Shown here one piece after another: positions 25,326-35,529 of a stretch of DNA of 64,000 bases. Source of the DNA: Thiohalocapsa sp963704155 (GTDB taxonomy: Bacteria > Pseudomonadota > Gammaproteobacteria > Chromatiales > Chromatiaceae); the NCBI GenBank assembly GCA_963704155.1, contig CAVPHF010000011.1, positions 29,197 through 93,196 on the forward strand, written 5' to 3'. Below the pieces are notes generated by a model. The model saw only the letters and a list, made by a program, of their open reading frames with translations. It made no database searches and was not told the DNA's origin. Position numbers and translations under genes: made by a program. Every line of letters begins with the position of its first letter. Within the stretch, counting starts at the first letter, position 1.

Positions 25326-26321
25326 ATGCCAATGAACTGGAAATTCTGGAAAGCGCGCGACCTCGACATGCCCGCCACCACCGACCCCGAGTGGGAGCGC
25401 GCGTTGATCAATAAAATGGCGGCCGAGTTCCTGCGCGAGCAGCGGCGCTCGCGGCGCTGGGGAATGGTCTTTCGGATGGGCATCCTGCTCTACCTGCTGC
25501 TGCTGGTCGGCGTGTACTACGCCAACCGTCTTGGCGACTCGCTGATGCCCGCCGATGAGCACACCGCGCTGATCGAGATGGATGGCATCATCGCGCCGGA
25601 CTCCGACGCCAGCGCAGACCGTGTCGTGACGGCCTTGCGCAAGGCGTTTGAGGCGGACAAGGCCAAGGGCATCATCCTGCGTATCAATAGTCCGGGCGGC
25701 AGTCCGGTTCAGTCCGGTTACATCAATGATGAAATTGGACGTCTGCGCGAGAAGTACCCGGACAAACCAGTTTATGCCGTCGCCTCGGACGTCTGTGCCT
25801 CCGGCGCTTACTACGTGGCCGCCGCGGCCGACGAGATCTATGTCGACAAGGCGACGCTTATCGGCTCGATCGGCGTGCGTTTGGACAGCTTCGGATTTCA
25901 CCGCGCCATGGAGGAACTCGGGATCCAGCGACGGCTGCTGACCGCCGGTGAGCACAAGGGCATCCTCGACCCCTTCTCGCCGCTGAACGAGTGGGACGAG
26001 ACCTTCGTTCAAGGTCTGCTGGACAAGCTGCATCAGCAGTTCATCAGCGCCGTAAAGGAAGGGCGAGGCGAGCGCCTAACGGGGGGAGACCAAGTCTTCA
26101 GCGGACTATTCTGGACCGGCGAGGAGAGCGTGGAGCTCGGTCTCAGCGACGGTATTGGGAGCAGCGGCTATGTTGCGCGCGAGCTGATCGGTGCCGAAGA
26201 AGTGGTCGAATACAGCAAGCGACAGGACCTTTTCGAGCGCTTGGCGGATCGCCTGGGCGCCTCGTTCGCGACGACCTTGGCGCGCGTCGCCGGTATCGAT
26301 CCGTCGGCATTGTTGCGCTGA
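25326..26321 (+). CDS. sppA: signal peptide peptidase, S49 family
   Basis: A 331-residue membrane serine protease that digests cleaved signal peptides or membrane-protein stubs. One membrane helix (about residues 48-68, MGILLYLLLLVGVYYANRLG) is followed by the crotonase-like protease domain with RINSPGGSPVQSG and DVCASGAYYVAAAADEIY, where the Ser is the nucleophile, then SIGVRL and GEHKG.LDPFSPL containing the catalytic Lys. Start at 25326; an upstream TTG at 25281 is possible. It follows rluC-gph, a common arrangement. Confidence 0.9.
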   Translation: MPMNWKFWKARDLDMPATTDPEWERALINKMAAEFLREQRRSRRWGMVFRMGILLYLLLLVGVYYANRLGDSLMPADEHTALIEMDGIIAPDSDASADRVVTALRKAFEADKAKGIILRINSPGGSPVQSGYINDEIGRLREKYPDKPVYAVASDVCASGAYYVAAAADEIYVDKATLIGSIGVRLDSFGFHRAMEELGIQRRLLTAGEHKGILDPFSPLNEWDETFVQGLLDKLHQQFISAVKEGRGERLTGGDQVFSGLFWTGEESVELGLSDGIGSSGYVARELIGAEEVVEYSKRQDLFERLADRLGASFATTLARVAGIDPSALLR

Positions 26322-26399
26322 GATCGCCGTCACGCGCGGTAAGCACTCGGCGAGCGGCTGCTGACCATTTGATCCGAACTTGAGGCGAACCTTGCGCAG

Positions 26400-27314
26400 G
26401 TGCCGTTGAACACGAAGCAACAGACCGTCTCGTTGGTCCTCGGCAGCGGCGGTGCCCGCGGTCTCGCCCACATCGGTATCATCCGGTGGCTGGAGGAGAA
26501 CGGCTATCGCATTGAGTCGATCTCCGGCGCGTCCATGGGCGCTCTCGTGGGCGGGATCTACGCGGCAGGCAAGCTGGACGCCTACCGCGACTGGGTCTGC
26601 GCCTTGCGCCGCGCCGACGTGTTGCGCTTTCTCGACTTGGCTTTCTTGGCCGGGGGGCTGATCAAGGGTGATCGCATCATCGACAAGTTGCGGGGCATGG
26701 TCGGAGAGCACGCCATCGAGGATCTGCCCATCAGTTTCACCGCGATTGCGACAGACATCGAGGCGCAGCGCGAGGTCTGGTTCTCAGACGGCCCGCTGTT
26801 CGACGCCATTCGCGCGTCAATTGCCGTGCCGACGATCTTTACCCCGCATCAGTATCGGGGACTGACACTGCTCGATGGCGGTTTGCTCAATCCGGTGCCT
26901 ATCGCGCCGACCTTCCGCGACTTCACCGACCTGACCATCGCGGTTAACCTGAATGCGGAGCCGGCGCCGAGCACGGCGCCACCAGGGTCTGACTCGTTGG
27001 CTGAGTCGCCGCCGGATCGGGACGCCGGAGAGGACGATCTGCGCGGCCGTATCGCACAATTTCTCGACGGCATCGGCGAGAGCTTTAGACCCACGGTGCA
27101 GGATGAGGAGTTGGGCCTGTTCGACTTGGTCAGCCGTTCCTTCGAAACCATGCAGAACGCCATTGCCGCGGTCAAGCTCGCCGCCTATGCGCCCAGCGTC
27201 GTCATCAAGGTCCCGCGCGACGTCTGTGACGCACATGAGTTCCATCGTGCGCGGGAACTCATCGACATCGGATACCGTTTGGCCGGGGAGGCGATGGCCG
27301 AGGTAAGGCGCTAG
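26400..27314 (+). CDS. patatin-like phospholipase family protein
   Basis: A 304-residue lipid acyl hydrolase of the bacterial RssA type. The oxyanion loop is VLGSGGARGLAHIGII, the nucleophile elbow is ISGASMGALVGG (GXSXG) and the dyad Asp is in LLDGGLLNPVP. It has no signal peptide. An acidic, low-complexity insert lies near residues 200-225. The start is GTG at 26400. Its 3' end overlaps that of the convergent transporter gene by four bases. Confidence 0.88.
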   Translation: MPLNTKQQTVSLVLGSGGARGLAHIGIIRWLEENGYRIESISGASMGALVGGIYAAGKLDAYRDWVCALRRADVLRFLDLAFLAGGLIKGDRIIDKLRGMVGEHAIEDLPISFTAIATDIEAQREVWFSDGPLFDAIRASIAVPTIFTPHQYRGLTLLDGGLLNPVPIAPTFRDFTDLTIAVNLNAEPAPSTAPPGSDSLAESPPDRDAGEDDLRGRIAQFLDGIGESFRPTVQDEELGLFDLVSRSFETMQNAIAAVKLAAYAPSVVIKVPRDVCDAHEFHRARELIDIGYRLAGEAMAEVRR

Positions 27315-28561
27315 ACCAAGGCTCCGACGAGAGCGCCGGTCATCAGCGTCGCCATGGTGCCCGCCAGGATAGAGCGCAGGCCGAGCGAGACGATTTCCGT
27401 TCGGCGCTCAGGCGCCATCGCGCCCAGCCCGCCGATCATGATGCCGAGGCTGCCAAAGTTGGCAAAGCCGCACAGGGCGTAGGTCATGATCAGGCGGCTG
27501 CGTTCGCTCAGTGCATCGGCTGGAAGGGATGCCAACTCCAGGTAGGCGAGCAGCTCATTGAGGGTGGTCTTGATACCCATTAACTGGCCCGCCGTCATCG
27601 CCTCCTGCCAGGGGATGCCGATCAGCCAGACGACAGGTGCGAAGAGCCAGCCGAGCAGCGTCTGCAGCGTCAGTGGCGTGCCGCCCGGCGCCGGCAACAG
27701 GCCGAGCAGCGAATTGGCCAAGCTGACCAGCGCGACCATCACGATCAGCATCGCGATGATGTTCAGTATCAGCGGAATCCCGTCGAGCGTCCCCCGCGTG
27801 ATCGCGTCCATGGCGCTGCCGGACTGTCGGTCAATGTGCGGGATCTGGTCTAGATCCGCGGTTGCCACTTGCGGTATCAGGATGCCGGCAATGATCAATG
27901 CACCGGGGGCGTTGATCAGCGATGCCGTGAGGATGTGCGCCATCGCGTTGGGTACGGCGTCGCCGATCAAGGTGGCGTAGAGCACCATGACGGTGCCCGC
28001 GATGGTCGCCATGCCGGTGGTCATCAGCGCGAACAGCGCACTTCGGCTCAGGTGCCTCAGATAAGGCTTGATCAGCAAGGGGGATTCGACCATACCGATG
28101 AAGACGTTGGCCGCCGCACCAAGCCCGAGCGCGCCGCCGATGCCCAGTGTGCGGCGCAGCACCCAGGCCATGGCGCGCACCAGCATCGGCAGTACTCGCC
28201 AATGAAAAAGCAGTGATGACAAGGCGCCGATGACCAGGACCAGTGGCAGGGCGCGGAAGGCGAGCACGAAGCTGTTCTGGGGATAGAGGGTCTCGTATGG
28301 AGCACCGCCGCCGCCCAGATGACCGAAGACGAAGCTGGTTCCGGCTTCGGTCGCGCGCTGCAGTGCCAGTACCGCATGATTGACGGAGACGAACAGCTGC
28401 TGCGCGGCCGGTAGCTTCAGCAACAGCAGCGCCAGTAGCAGTTGCAGTCCGAGGCCGACGATCACCAAGCGCGCGCTGACCTGCCGGCGATTCTCGCTGA
28501 GCAGCCATGCCGCCGTGATCAAGACGCCGATGCCCAATAGACCCTGGAGGAGTTGTCCCAT
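27311..28561 (-). CDS. concentrative nucleoside transporter (CNT family)
   Basis: A 416-residue membrane protein with about ten membrane segments. Family features are the N-terminal helices LLQGLLGIGVLITAAWLLS, then FVFGHLGG, PLVLVIGALSSLLFHWRVL, the re-entrant region GLGAAANVFIGMVESPLLIKPYL and later GIPWQEAMTAGQLMGIKTTLNELLAYLEL and ALCGFANFGSLGIMIGG. It takes up nucleosides with sodium or protons. The ATG at 28561 is chosen; the frame extends to 28717 without family similarity. Confidence 0.9.
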   Translation of the reverse strand: MGQLLQGLLGIGVLITAAWLLSENRRQVSARLVIVGLGLQLLLALLLLKLPAAQQLFVSVNHAVLALQRATEAGTSFVFGHLGGGGAPYETLYPQNSFVLAFRALPLVLVIGALSSLLFHWRVLPMLVRAMAWVLRRTLGIGGALGLGAAANVFIGMVESPLLIKPYLRHLSRSALFALMTTGMATIAGTVMVLYATLIGDAVPNAMAHILTASLINAPGALIIAGILIPQVATADLDQIPHIDRQSGSAMDAITRGTLDGIPLILNIIAMLIVMVALVSLANSLLGLLPAPGGTPLTLQTLLGWLFAPVVWLIGIPWQEAMTAGQLMGIKTTLNELLAYLELASLPADALSERSRLIMTYALCGFANFGSLGIMIGGLGAMAPERRTEIVSLGLRSILAGTMATLMTGALVGALV

Positions 28562-28734
28562 GCTGCTGTCCTGGTGCGGCTCGCGTAATGTCTGGTGGCC
28601 GGGGGCATTGCCCAGTTTCGTGCTCGGGTCGTACGGCGTCCATGTGCGTTGAAAAGCCGGGCTGATCTGCGCACAATTGGCAGTCGATCGCCGAAGTCGA
28701 TCAACCAAGCCCGTCAAACAGTAGAGACCAATCT

Positions 28735-29322
28735 ATGCTTGCGAACCGTTTCGCGATACTGATCTCGGCAACCTTACTTCTGGCCGCGCAGATGGGCGGG
28801 GCTGTCGCCGAATCCCGTGATCCTGGTCAGTACTTCTTCGATCAGACCTTCGGTGATTTCAGCGAGGAGCTTCAAAATGCTCGCGACCAGGGCAAGCAAG
28901 GCCTGTTGCTGATGTTCGAGATGGATGAGTGCCCATTTTGCCACCGCATGAAGAATACGGTGCTCAATCAGCCCCAGGTGCAGGATTACTTCAAGGCGCA
29001 TTTCATGATCTTTCCCGTGGATGTCGAGGGCGACATCGAAGTCACCGACTTCCAAGGCAATCCCACCGCCCAGAAGGACTTTGCGCTGAAGCAGTTTCGC
29101 GTTCGCGCCACGCCCGTGTTCGCGTTCTTCGATCTGGAGGGCAATCTGGTCGCCCGCTACACGGGCGCGACGCGTGATAGTGACGAGTTCATGTTGCTCG
29201 GCCAATACGTCGTCGACGGCGCCTACAGAGAAACGACCTTTACCAAGTACAAACACGCCCATCAGGACAGAGCCGGGGCGTCCGCCGCCTCCGCCAGTGT
29301 GCAAGCCAACAGCACCGACTGA
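28735..29322 (+). CDS. periplasmic thioredoxin-fold protein (SoxW-like)
   Basis: A 195-residue protein with a signal peptide (MLANRFAILISATLLLAAQMGGAVA) and a thioredoxin domain whose redox site is CPFC (Cys66 and Cys69) in FEMDECPFCHRMK; the cis-Pro loop is RATPVFAFFD. Such proteins reduce periplasmic disulfides, and SoxW-type members serve thiosulfate oxidation in sulfur bacteria. No sox genes are nearby, so that link is inference. The last 30 residues are an Ala/Ser-rich tail. Confidence 0.83.
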   Translation: MLANRFAILISATLLLAAQMGGAVAESRDPGQYFFDQTFGDFSEELQNARDQGKQGLLLMFEMDECPFCHRMKNTVLNQPQVQDYFKAHFMIFPVDVEGDIEVTDFQGNPTAQKDFALKQFRVRATPVFAFFDLEGNLVARYTGATRDSDEFMLLGQYVVDGAYRETTFTKYKHAHQDRAGASAASASVQANSTD

Positions 29323-29372
29323 CGACCGCGGCGATTGCGGCTCGTCTCTTTGCGACGCCGGGAGAGAACAGC

Positions 29373-29669
29373 ATGACCGAAGATCAAGAGCAGGGGCCGC
29401 ACTTGTTGTGCGTGCGTTGTCACGTGGGTGGGCGCGTCCAAGGGGTCTTCTTTCGAGCGTCGGCGCGGGAGGAGGCGCTCCGGCTCGGCCTGACAGGCCA
29501 TGCGCGGAACCTTCCGGATGGCCGACTGGAAGTGCTCGCCTGCGGGCCGGCTGACGCCGTCAACAGCTTACGGACATGGCTTCGGCACGGCCCGCCACAG
29601 GCCGATGTAACCGGCGTCGCATGCGAACCTGTCGACTATCGTGCGTTGAGCGGTTTCAGCACCGGCTGA
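29373..29669 (+). CDS. acyP: acylphosphatase
   Basis: A 98-residue enzyme that hydrolyses acyl phosphates. CHVGGRVQGVFFRASA carries the phosphate-binding Arg28 and GHARNLPDGRLEV carries catalytic Asn46; both key residues are present. The first ten residues are an acidic extension. It follows the thioredoxin gene on the same strand after a 50-base gap. Confidence 0.92.
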   Translation: MTEDQEQGPHLLCVRCHVGGRVQGVFFRASAREEALRLGLTGHARNLPDGRLEVLACGPADAVNSLRTWLRHGPPQADVTGVACEPVDYRALSGFSTG

Positions 29670-29719
29670 CAGGAGACATACTGGCAACAAGGCTCGCGCC
29701 CGATACGCGCGCCCTTTCG

Positions 29720-30574
29720 TCAATAGCCGTGTGATCCTTGCCTGAGTGGATCAGGGTAGTCATCCGTGCGTTCGATTCCGGTCTCGATGCGCCCGTCCGG
29801 GTAGAGATCTAGCCAACGATAACCAGGCGTCAGCACATCGAGGCGGAACTCGCGGCTGCCCGGCAGGAACTGCACGCAGGTCGACGGCGCGGAAATCAAC
29901 AAGGTATCGCCTCGGCGCGCCTCGAACGACTGGTGCACATGGCCCCAAACGACGGCACGGATGCTAGGGTGGCGGCAGACGGTCTCGAGCAGCTCAGCAC
30001 CGTTGTCGACGACCATGGTATCGATCCAGTCGCTGCCGATGGGCGTCGGTTGATGGTGCAGGCAGACCAGTTTGGGTCGCACCGGGTGCGCCTCGCAGTA
30101 GGTGTCGAGTTCGGAGAGCACGCCGACACTGATGTGGCCGCCTTCTTCGAACGGGATGGTCGAGTCGAGCAGGATCAGATCCCAGCCGTCGACTGTTTCC
30201 ACGCGCAGCGGTGAGAGGATGGCCGGTTCGATCCAGCCAGCGAGCAGATCCACTCGGTCGTGATTGCCGGGCAAGCAGAAGTAGGGCACATCGAGCCGTT
30301 CCATTCGCTCACGCAGAAAACGATAGCCTTCCTCATGGGCGTCATGAATCAGATCGCCGGTCAGAAGAATGGCCCTTGGAGGCCAGTGTTGACGTTGCGC
30401 GAGCGTCAGCACCGACTCCAAGGTGCGCCGCGTATGCTGTCCCAACAGCCGTCCGTCCGGGTGTTCGTAGAGATGCAGGTCGGAGATCTGTACGACCCGT
30501 GTCGGAACACGGTTACCGCCGCTGTCGCCTGCGCTCGAGCGGCCGTCCTTGGTTGTGTTGCCGGTGTCCGCCAT
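29720..30574 (-). CDS. cpdA: 3',5'-cyclic-AMP phosphodiesterase CpdA-like
   Basis: A 284-residue class III metallophosphoesterase. The metal ligands are in VQISDLHLYE, LLTGDLIHD, FCLPGNHD, CLHHQPTP and VWGHVHQSFE, in the expected order. It would hydrolyse cAMP and so lower Crp-type signalling. The Met at 30574 is used; an extension to 30616 is possible but weak. The gene stands alone, convergent with acyP. Confidence 0.88.
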   Translation of the reverse strand: MADTGNTTKDGRSSAGDSGGNRVPTRVVQISDLHLYEHPDGRLLGQHTRRTLESVLTLAQRQHWPPRAILLTGDLIHDAHEEGYRFLRERMERLDVPYFCLPGNHDRVDLLAGWIEPAILSPLRVETVDGWDLILLDSTIPFEEGGHISVGVLSELDTYCEAHPVRPKLVCLHHQPTPIGSDWIDTMVVDNGAELLETVCRHPSIRAVVWGHVHQSFEARRGDTLLISAPSTCVQFLPGSREFRLDVLTPGYRWLDLYPDGRIETGIERTDDYPDPLRQGSHGY

Positions 30575-30859
30575 GTATGGGTTGGTGCGAGATATGCCGC
30601 GAGCGCTAATCTGCAAAAGTTTTTAGCAGTTCGGCTCAGGCGCGGCAAGGGACGGCTGGCGCAGTTGTGATGCCCTGCGCATCTGCGCAGAATTCCGCAC
30701 GATAAAGGGCGGCTATCGGCGCTATTGGTACAAACAATTGCTACCGGATACTGGCGGTAGTATCGTCGTTGGGGTTTAGCGGCGTGCCGTTCATCGAACT
30801 GGCTCTGTCCGCCACCGCTGACCCACCGCAACCCATCGTGTCCATACGGGGAGATCAAC

Positions 30860-31279
30860 ATGGAACTGAAAGGCAGCAAGACCGAGAACAGCCTCAAAGA
30901 GGCCTTCGCGGGTGAGTCTCAGGCTAACCGGCGCTACCTGTATTTCGCATCCAAGGCCGACGTCGAAGGCTACAACGATGTTGCCGCGGTTTTCCGCTCG
31001 ACCGCTGAGGGGGAGACTGGCCACGCACACGGCCATTTGGAGTACCTGGAGCAGGTCGGTGATCCGGCCACCGGACTGCCGATTGGTGCCACTGGCGACA
31101 ATCTTAAGTCCGCTATCGCCGGCGAGACACACGAGTACACGGATATGTACCCGGGCATGGCGAAGACTGCCCGCGGCGAGGGCTTCGAGGAGATCGCGGA
31201 CTGGTTCGAGACGCTCGCCAAGGCCGAGCGCTCGCATGCCAACCGTTTCCAGAAGGCGCTGGACAATCTGGACGCCTAA
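30860..31279 (+). CDS. rubrerythrin family protein (ferritin-like diiron, no rubredoxin domain)
   Basis: A 139-residue four-helix diiron protein. The iron-ligand Glu/His set is visible in EAFAGESQANRRY, STAEGETGHAHGH, AIAGETHEYTDMY and KAERSHANRF. Classical rubrerythrins add a C-terminal rubredoxin domain, absent here. The family reduces hydrogen peroxide and is common in anaerobic and phototrophic sulfur bacteria. A good terminator follows. Confidence 0.92.
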   Translation: MELKGSKTENSLKEAFAGESQANRRYLYFASKADVEGYNDVAAVFRSTAEGETGHAHGHLEYLEQVGDPATGLPIGATGDNLKSAIAGETHEYTDMYPGMAKTARGEGFEEIADWFETLAKAERSHANRFQKALDNLDA

Positions 31280-31328
31280 GCCGAAAGCAGAGAAGGGCGT
31301 AGGTCTGAAACCTGCGACCGAAGAAACA

Positions 31329-31350
31329 GGGGCGCTCGGCGCCCCTTTTT
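31329..31350 (+). terminator. Rho-independent terminator of the rubrerythrin gene
   Basis: GGGGCGC (31329-31335), loop TCG, GCGCCCC (31339-31345) and then TTTTT, 50 bases after the rubrerythrin stop. Confidence 0.85.
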
Positions 31351-31411
31351 CTTGTCCACCGATGTCGGGTTGACGATAGTTGATCGCGCGTTCCATGCTC
31401 TTGCCGAATAT

Positions 31412-31641
31412 CGCGTCGATTCGCCGCCGGAGCCTCCAACCATGTCTATGCCAGCATTGGATTTTGGTATTGGCGCGACGGCCGCTTGCAGCCCTACGTC
31501 TTACGTGACGATCACTATGAGCCCGTCAACCGCAGCCTTGTGCTGCCCGAAATCGATTTGACATTGCTTGCGAGCATGCTTGAACGCCCGACGGCCTACG
31601 ACGCCATTCGAGACTATCGCCGCGCATTAGAGGTCGGCTGA
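31412..31641 (+). pseudogene. Uma2/DUF820-type protein, C-terminal remnant
   Basis: A frame ending at the TGA at 31639-31641 encodes about 65 residues (HVYASIGFWYWRDGRLQPY, then YEPVNRSLVLPEIDLTLLASML) that match the C-terminal half of the Uma2 endonuclease-like family common in cyanobacteria and purple bacteria. The N-terminal half is missing and no start or ribosome site is present, so it is a decayed fragment. The family assignment is from pattern memory. Confidence 0.45.
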
Positions 31642-31931
31642 CGGGAACTGCTCAGGATCCACCATCGCCATCCCCGCCGATGGAGCGGGTGGTCGAAGCG
31701 ACCGCCAGCGACCAGCCGGACGCGATAGACTGGCAGCGGGCACAGGAGGTCGCCCGCCAGACCCGCGGCATTCCGGTTTCGATACCACCACGGCCCAGAC
31801 CAAGGCATTCGCGTCGACTCTGGTGCCGTCAAGCACGCCAGGTTTAGTCGCACACGCGTCGCGGTGGGCGACTGACCGCGCCGGTCGGTCCGCGGGTTCT
31901 GTACACAGCTTTCAATAGGCCAGTAAGCAGC
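31642..31931. other. intergenic stretch before the glucan-like gene
   Basis: Just under 300 bases without a confident gene. A coding-like but short plus-strand frame (31680-31845, VVEATASDQPDAIDWQRAQEVARQ) may be another decayed small gene. The rest probably contains the promoter of the next gene. Confidence 0.35.
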
Positions 31932-34900
31932 ATGCAGCGAACATCTCCTCGAACATCGCCTAGGGCGTCCCTGGACCAGCTGGAGCGCTACTACGAGCAG
32001 GTGACCCGGATCATCCTGTCGCGCCAGCATCCCATCACCGGCCTGCTGCCGGCCAGTACGGCCATCACGGCGCACGGGGACTACACCGACGCCTGGGTCC
32101 GCGACAACGTCTACAGCATCCTGGCCGCCTGGGGGCTGGGCCTGGCCTATCGCCGGCTCGATGAAAGCGACGGCCGAACCGTGCTGTTGGAACAGAGCGT
32201 GGTCAAGCTGATGCGCGGGCTGTTGATCGCGATGATGCGCCAATCCGACAAGGTAGAGCGCTTCAAGCAGACACTCGACCCGCTCGACGCCCTCCATGCG
32301 AAGTACGACACCGGGACCGGTGACCCCGTCGTCGGGGACGACGAATGGGGACACCTGCAGATCGACGCGACCTCACTGTTCCTGCTGATGCTGGCGCAGA
32401 TGACCGCCTCGGGCCTGCGCATCGTCTTCACCATCGACGAGGTCAATTTCGTCCAGAACCTGGTGCACTACATCGGCCGCGCCTACCGTACCCCCGACTA
32501 CGGCATCTGGGAGCGCGGCAACAAGGCCAATCACGGCGTCGCGGAGATCAACAGCAGCTCGGTCGGCATGGCCAAGGCCGCGTTGGAGGCCCTAAACGGT
32601 TTCAACCTGTTTGGCCCGGGTGGTGGCCAGGCGTCCGTGGTGCATGTGGTCTCCGACGATGTGGCACGCGCCCGCATCACGCTCGAATCCAGCCTGCCGA
32701 GCGAGTCCCTGTCGAAGGAGGTCGACGCGGCGACCTTGAGTGTCGTCGGTTTTCCGGCCTTTGCGGTGGAAGATGCAACGCTGGTCGACGCAACGGTCGA
32801 CCAGGTCGTCGGCAAGCTGCAAGGCCGCTACGGCTGTAAGCGGTTTCTGCGCGATGGCCACCAGACGGCGATCGAGGACCACGAGCGGCTGCACTACGAG
32901 CCCGAGGAGATGTTGCAGTTCGAGCACATCGAAAGCGAATGGCCGCTGTTCTTCACCTATTTGCTGCTCCATCACCTGTTCCGTGGCAATGAGCCAGAGG
33001 CTAGGGCGTACCGCGACAAGCTGGAAGCGCTATTGGTGGAGCGGGACGGCGACCTGCTCCTGCCGGAGCTCTTTCGCGTTCCCGCCGACCGGATCGACGC
33101 CGAACGCCAGGCGCCCGGCAGCCAAGCGCGCGAGCCCAACGAGAATGTGCCATTGGTCTGGGCGCAGAGTCTCTACGTCCTGGGCGCGCTGATCCAGGAT
33201 GGCTTACTCGATGTCGCCGACGTCGACCCGCTCGGCCGGCGCCTGCAGGTCGGACGGCAGCGCGGGCGTCGGGTGCAGTTTGCATTGCTTGCCGAGTCGC
33301 CGAGCGTGAAGCTCCAACTGGAGGACAAGGGCATCAAGGCGGAGACCCGCCGCGAGGTCTCGCCGGTCGTCATCCACGAGGCAACCGCCCTGGCCGAGGC
33401 CTACTGCCACCTCGGCCGCAACCCGCGCCTTGGCCTCAGCGGTCGGCCCCTGCGTCACCTGCGCGGCCTGGCAACCAGCACCGTCTACACCATCGATGGA
33501 CGGCAGATGTTGTTCCAGCCGCAGTTCATGAATCGCCACGACTTCTACCTGGCCCTGGACAACGCCATGCTGGTCGAGCGGCTCAAGATGGCACTCACCT
33601 ATGTCAGCAAGCAGTGGGACCAGCCTGGCAGGCCCTTGGTTGTCTTGGTGGTGAACGAGCGCATGCTGACGGACGATGGTCACATCGCGTTACTCGACTT
33701 CATGAACGCCTGCCGAGAGGGCCAGGTCGGCGGCACACCGGTGCAGCTCGGCCGTGTTGCGGCGTTTTTGCCCACGGCTGGACGCGAGCGCATCGACATT
33801 CTGCACGGCTACCAATTCCCCGAAGACGCGGGTGAGCCGGACGACCGCCCCTGCTATCAACTGCTGTCAAGCGTCCAGGAACAGACCAACGGCGATTCCG
33901 CGACGAATCGATCCGACTCCCTCGATTCCCTGGATGACCATGCGCTGATACGCCTGCTGAGCACGCGCACGGATCTGCACACCCAGTTCGATGCCTTGCG
34001 TCTATTGGCATCTCGACATGATCTCGCATTCGACACCGGACTCAAGGCCTCAGGGGACAAACCGGCCCGCCTCTGCGACCTGTTCGAAGAGGTCTATATG
34101 CGTGCCTGCGAGGCACGCCGCTGGGACCTGATCCGGCTCAGCGCCGCGGTGCTCGGCAAGCACGACATCAACCTAGAGAGCGCCGCTACCGAGATCGTCG
34201 TGCACCAGATCGCACTGAGTGTGTCCCGTTCCTACAGCCGTCACTCGACCTTTCGCCGCCCCATGGGTGCGGCCGAGCTGCTGCAGGCCATCCGCCAGTT
34301 CAACCCCGATGATCGACGCGCCCAGATCCTGACGCAGGAGCTGATCCTTAACCTCGGCCTGCTCCTGCGCTCGCACCCGGACCTGTTCGGCGACATGACG
34401 CTGATCCGCACCGGCCGGTTGCTGCAATTGATCGCGGTGCGGCAGCGACCGGAGGCCCGATTGTCGATCAGCGATGCGCTGGATGAACTGCTCAATCTGC
34501 CGCCGCACCGGTTCGCCAAAGCGATTCGGGACGTGCTCGAGCACTACCAGGATGCAACGGACTCGCTGCAGCAGAGGGAATTCATGCAGGTGTCGTCGGA
34601 TTCCAGCGGCATGGTCCGCGTGAACTTCGACGCCGGCATGGACCCGGATCTCGCTGACGCCGGGGACTGGCACGAATGGCGCACCGCGCAAGGCCACCTC
34701 GCGCGCTTTAGTGACGACTTTTTCGAAGGGGTCTGGGATATCGTCAATCAGAGCCTCGGCTTGGTCATCGGCGACCAATGGAACCCAAAGCTGCGGCTGG
34801 ACCACTCACTGTGCGCCGACATGACACGCGGCGAGAAACTCTTTAAAGACCGCGTCACCCACATCCTCAACAAGACCCCGGCACCGGACAGCCTGCAGCT

Positions 34901-35183
34901 CCACAAGGAGGCGTTGCAGGTCTTGATGATCGTGATGAGCAAGAATCCCGAGCTGCGCATCGACGACACCCTCTATGTTGACGTCGTGATCGGCCATGCC
35001 GTGCGCCTCGCCTGGGAGCAGCGTCATCCGGGGCAGGCGCCGGACTACGACCAGCATCGCGCCAAGGCATGGAACGCCCTCTATCTCGATCCGCCGTCCG
35101 CCGTGGCCAACCATGTCATGGATGCCTTGGTGTTTCTGCTGAGCGAGAGCGACGGGCTTGCTGACGGCCGAGAGCGCGGCTGA
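31932..35183 (+). CDS. glycoside hydrolase family 15-related, phosphorylase kinase alpha/beta-like protein
   Basis: A 1083-residue cytoplasmic protein. The N-terminal 400 residues resemble the (alpha/alpha)6 glucoamylase-like domain of phosphorylase kinase regulatory subunits: TAHGDYTDAWVRDNVYSILAAWGLGLAYR near residue 46, then WGHLQIDATSLFLLMLAQM and GIWERGNKANHGVAEINSSS. A long helical C-terminal part follows with EVYMRACEARRWDLIRL and FARAIRDVL-like repeats. In animals such subunits regulate glycogen breakdown; bacterial members are found in cyanobacteria and some proteobacteria and their role is not established. There is no kinase subunit next to it apart from the ABC1-type gene downstream. 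Confidence 0.8.
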   Translation: MQRTSPRTSPRASLDQLERYYEQVTRIILSRQHPITGLLPASTAITAHGDYTDAWVRDNVYSILAAWGLGLAYRRLDESDGRTVLLEQSVVKLMRGLLIAMMRQSDKVERFKQTLDPLDALHAKYDTGTGDPVVGDDEWGHLQIDATSLFLLMLAQMTASGLRIVFTIDEVNFVQNLVHYIGRAYRTPDYGIWERGNKANHGVAEINSSSVGMAKAALEALNGFNLFGPGGGQASVVHVVSDDVARARITLESSLPSESLSKEVDAATLSVVGFPAFAVEDATLVDATVDQVVGKLQGRYGCKRFLRDGHQTAIEDHERLHYEPEEMLQFEHIESEWPLFFTYLLLHHLFRGNEPEARAYRDKLEALLVERDGDLLLPELFRVPADRIDAERQAPGSQAREPNENVPLVWAQSLYVLGALIQDGLLDVADVDPLGRRLQVGRQRGRRVQFALLAESPSVKLQLEDKGIKAETRREVSPVVIHEATALAEAYCHLGRNPRLGLSGRPLRHLRGLATSTVYTIDGRQMLFQPQFMNRHDFYLALDNAMLVERLKMALTYVSKQWDQPGRPLVVLVVNERMLTDDGHIALLDFMNACREGQVGGTPVQLGRVAAFLPTAGRERIDILHGYQFPEDAGEPDDRPCYQLLSSVQEQTNGDSATNRSDSLDSLDDHALIRLLSTRTDLHTQFDALRLLASRHDLAFDTGLKASGDKPARLCDLFEEVYMRACEARRWDLIRLSAAVLGKHDINLESAATEIVVHQIALSVSRSYSRHSTFRRPMGAAELLQAIRQFNPDDRRAQILTQELILNLGLLLRSHPDLFGDMTLIRTGRLLQLIAVRQRPEARLSISDALDELLNLPPHRFAKAIRDVLEHYQDATDSLQQREFMQVSSDSSGMVRVNFDAGMDPDLADAGDWHEWRTAQGHLARFSDDFFEGVWDIVNQSLGLVIGDQWNPKLRLDHSLCADMTRGEKLFKDRVTHILNKTPAPDSLQLHKEALQVLMIVMSKNPELRIDDTLYVDVVIGHAVRLAWEQRHPGQAPDYDQHRAKAWNALYLDPPSAVANHVMDALVFLLSESDGLADGRERG

Positions 35184-35529
35184 CTGCCCTTGCGACCACC
35201 GAGGCGCGCGCGCCGGCTTGCCATGAGGCGCGGGGTTCAGGGTCATGCCGAATGGATGCAAGACGAGCGCCCTCGGCACCCTCCTGTGCGGCTGTTCCCA
35301 TCGCGGTCGGCCTGGCGGGGCGATCGAATCCGCCGTCCGACCCACTACGGCGAAAGGGGCGATCTGGTTCCGCGCTGATCCATAGACGGGACTACGCCCA
35401 GGGCGTACGGTTCTGCAATGCTAAACGTGGTCGAGACCAAGCCGCCCGGCCTAGCTGCAACACCTTTGTCGGACAGCTTGGACCAGGCCCCGTCTTTTCG
35501 TAATTTCGGTACCGTAATTTAGGACCCCG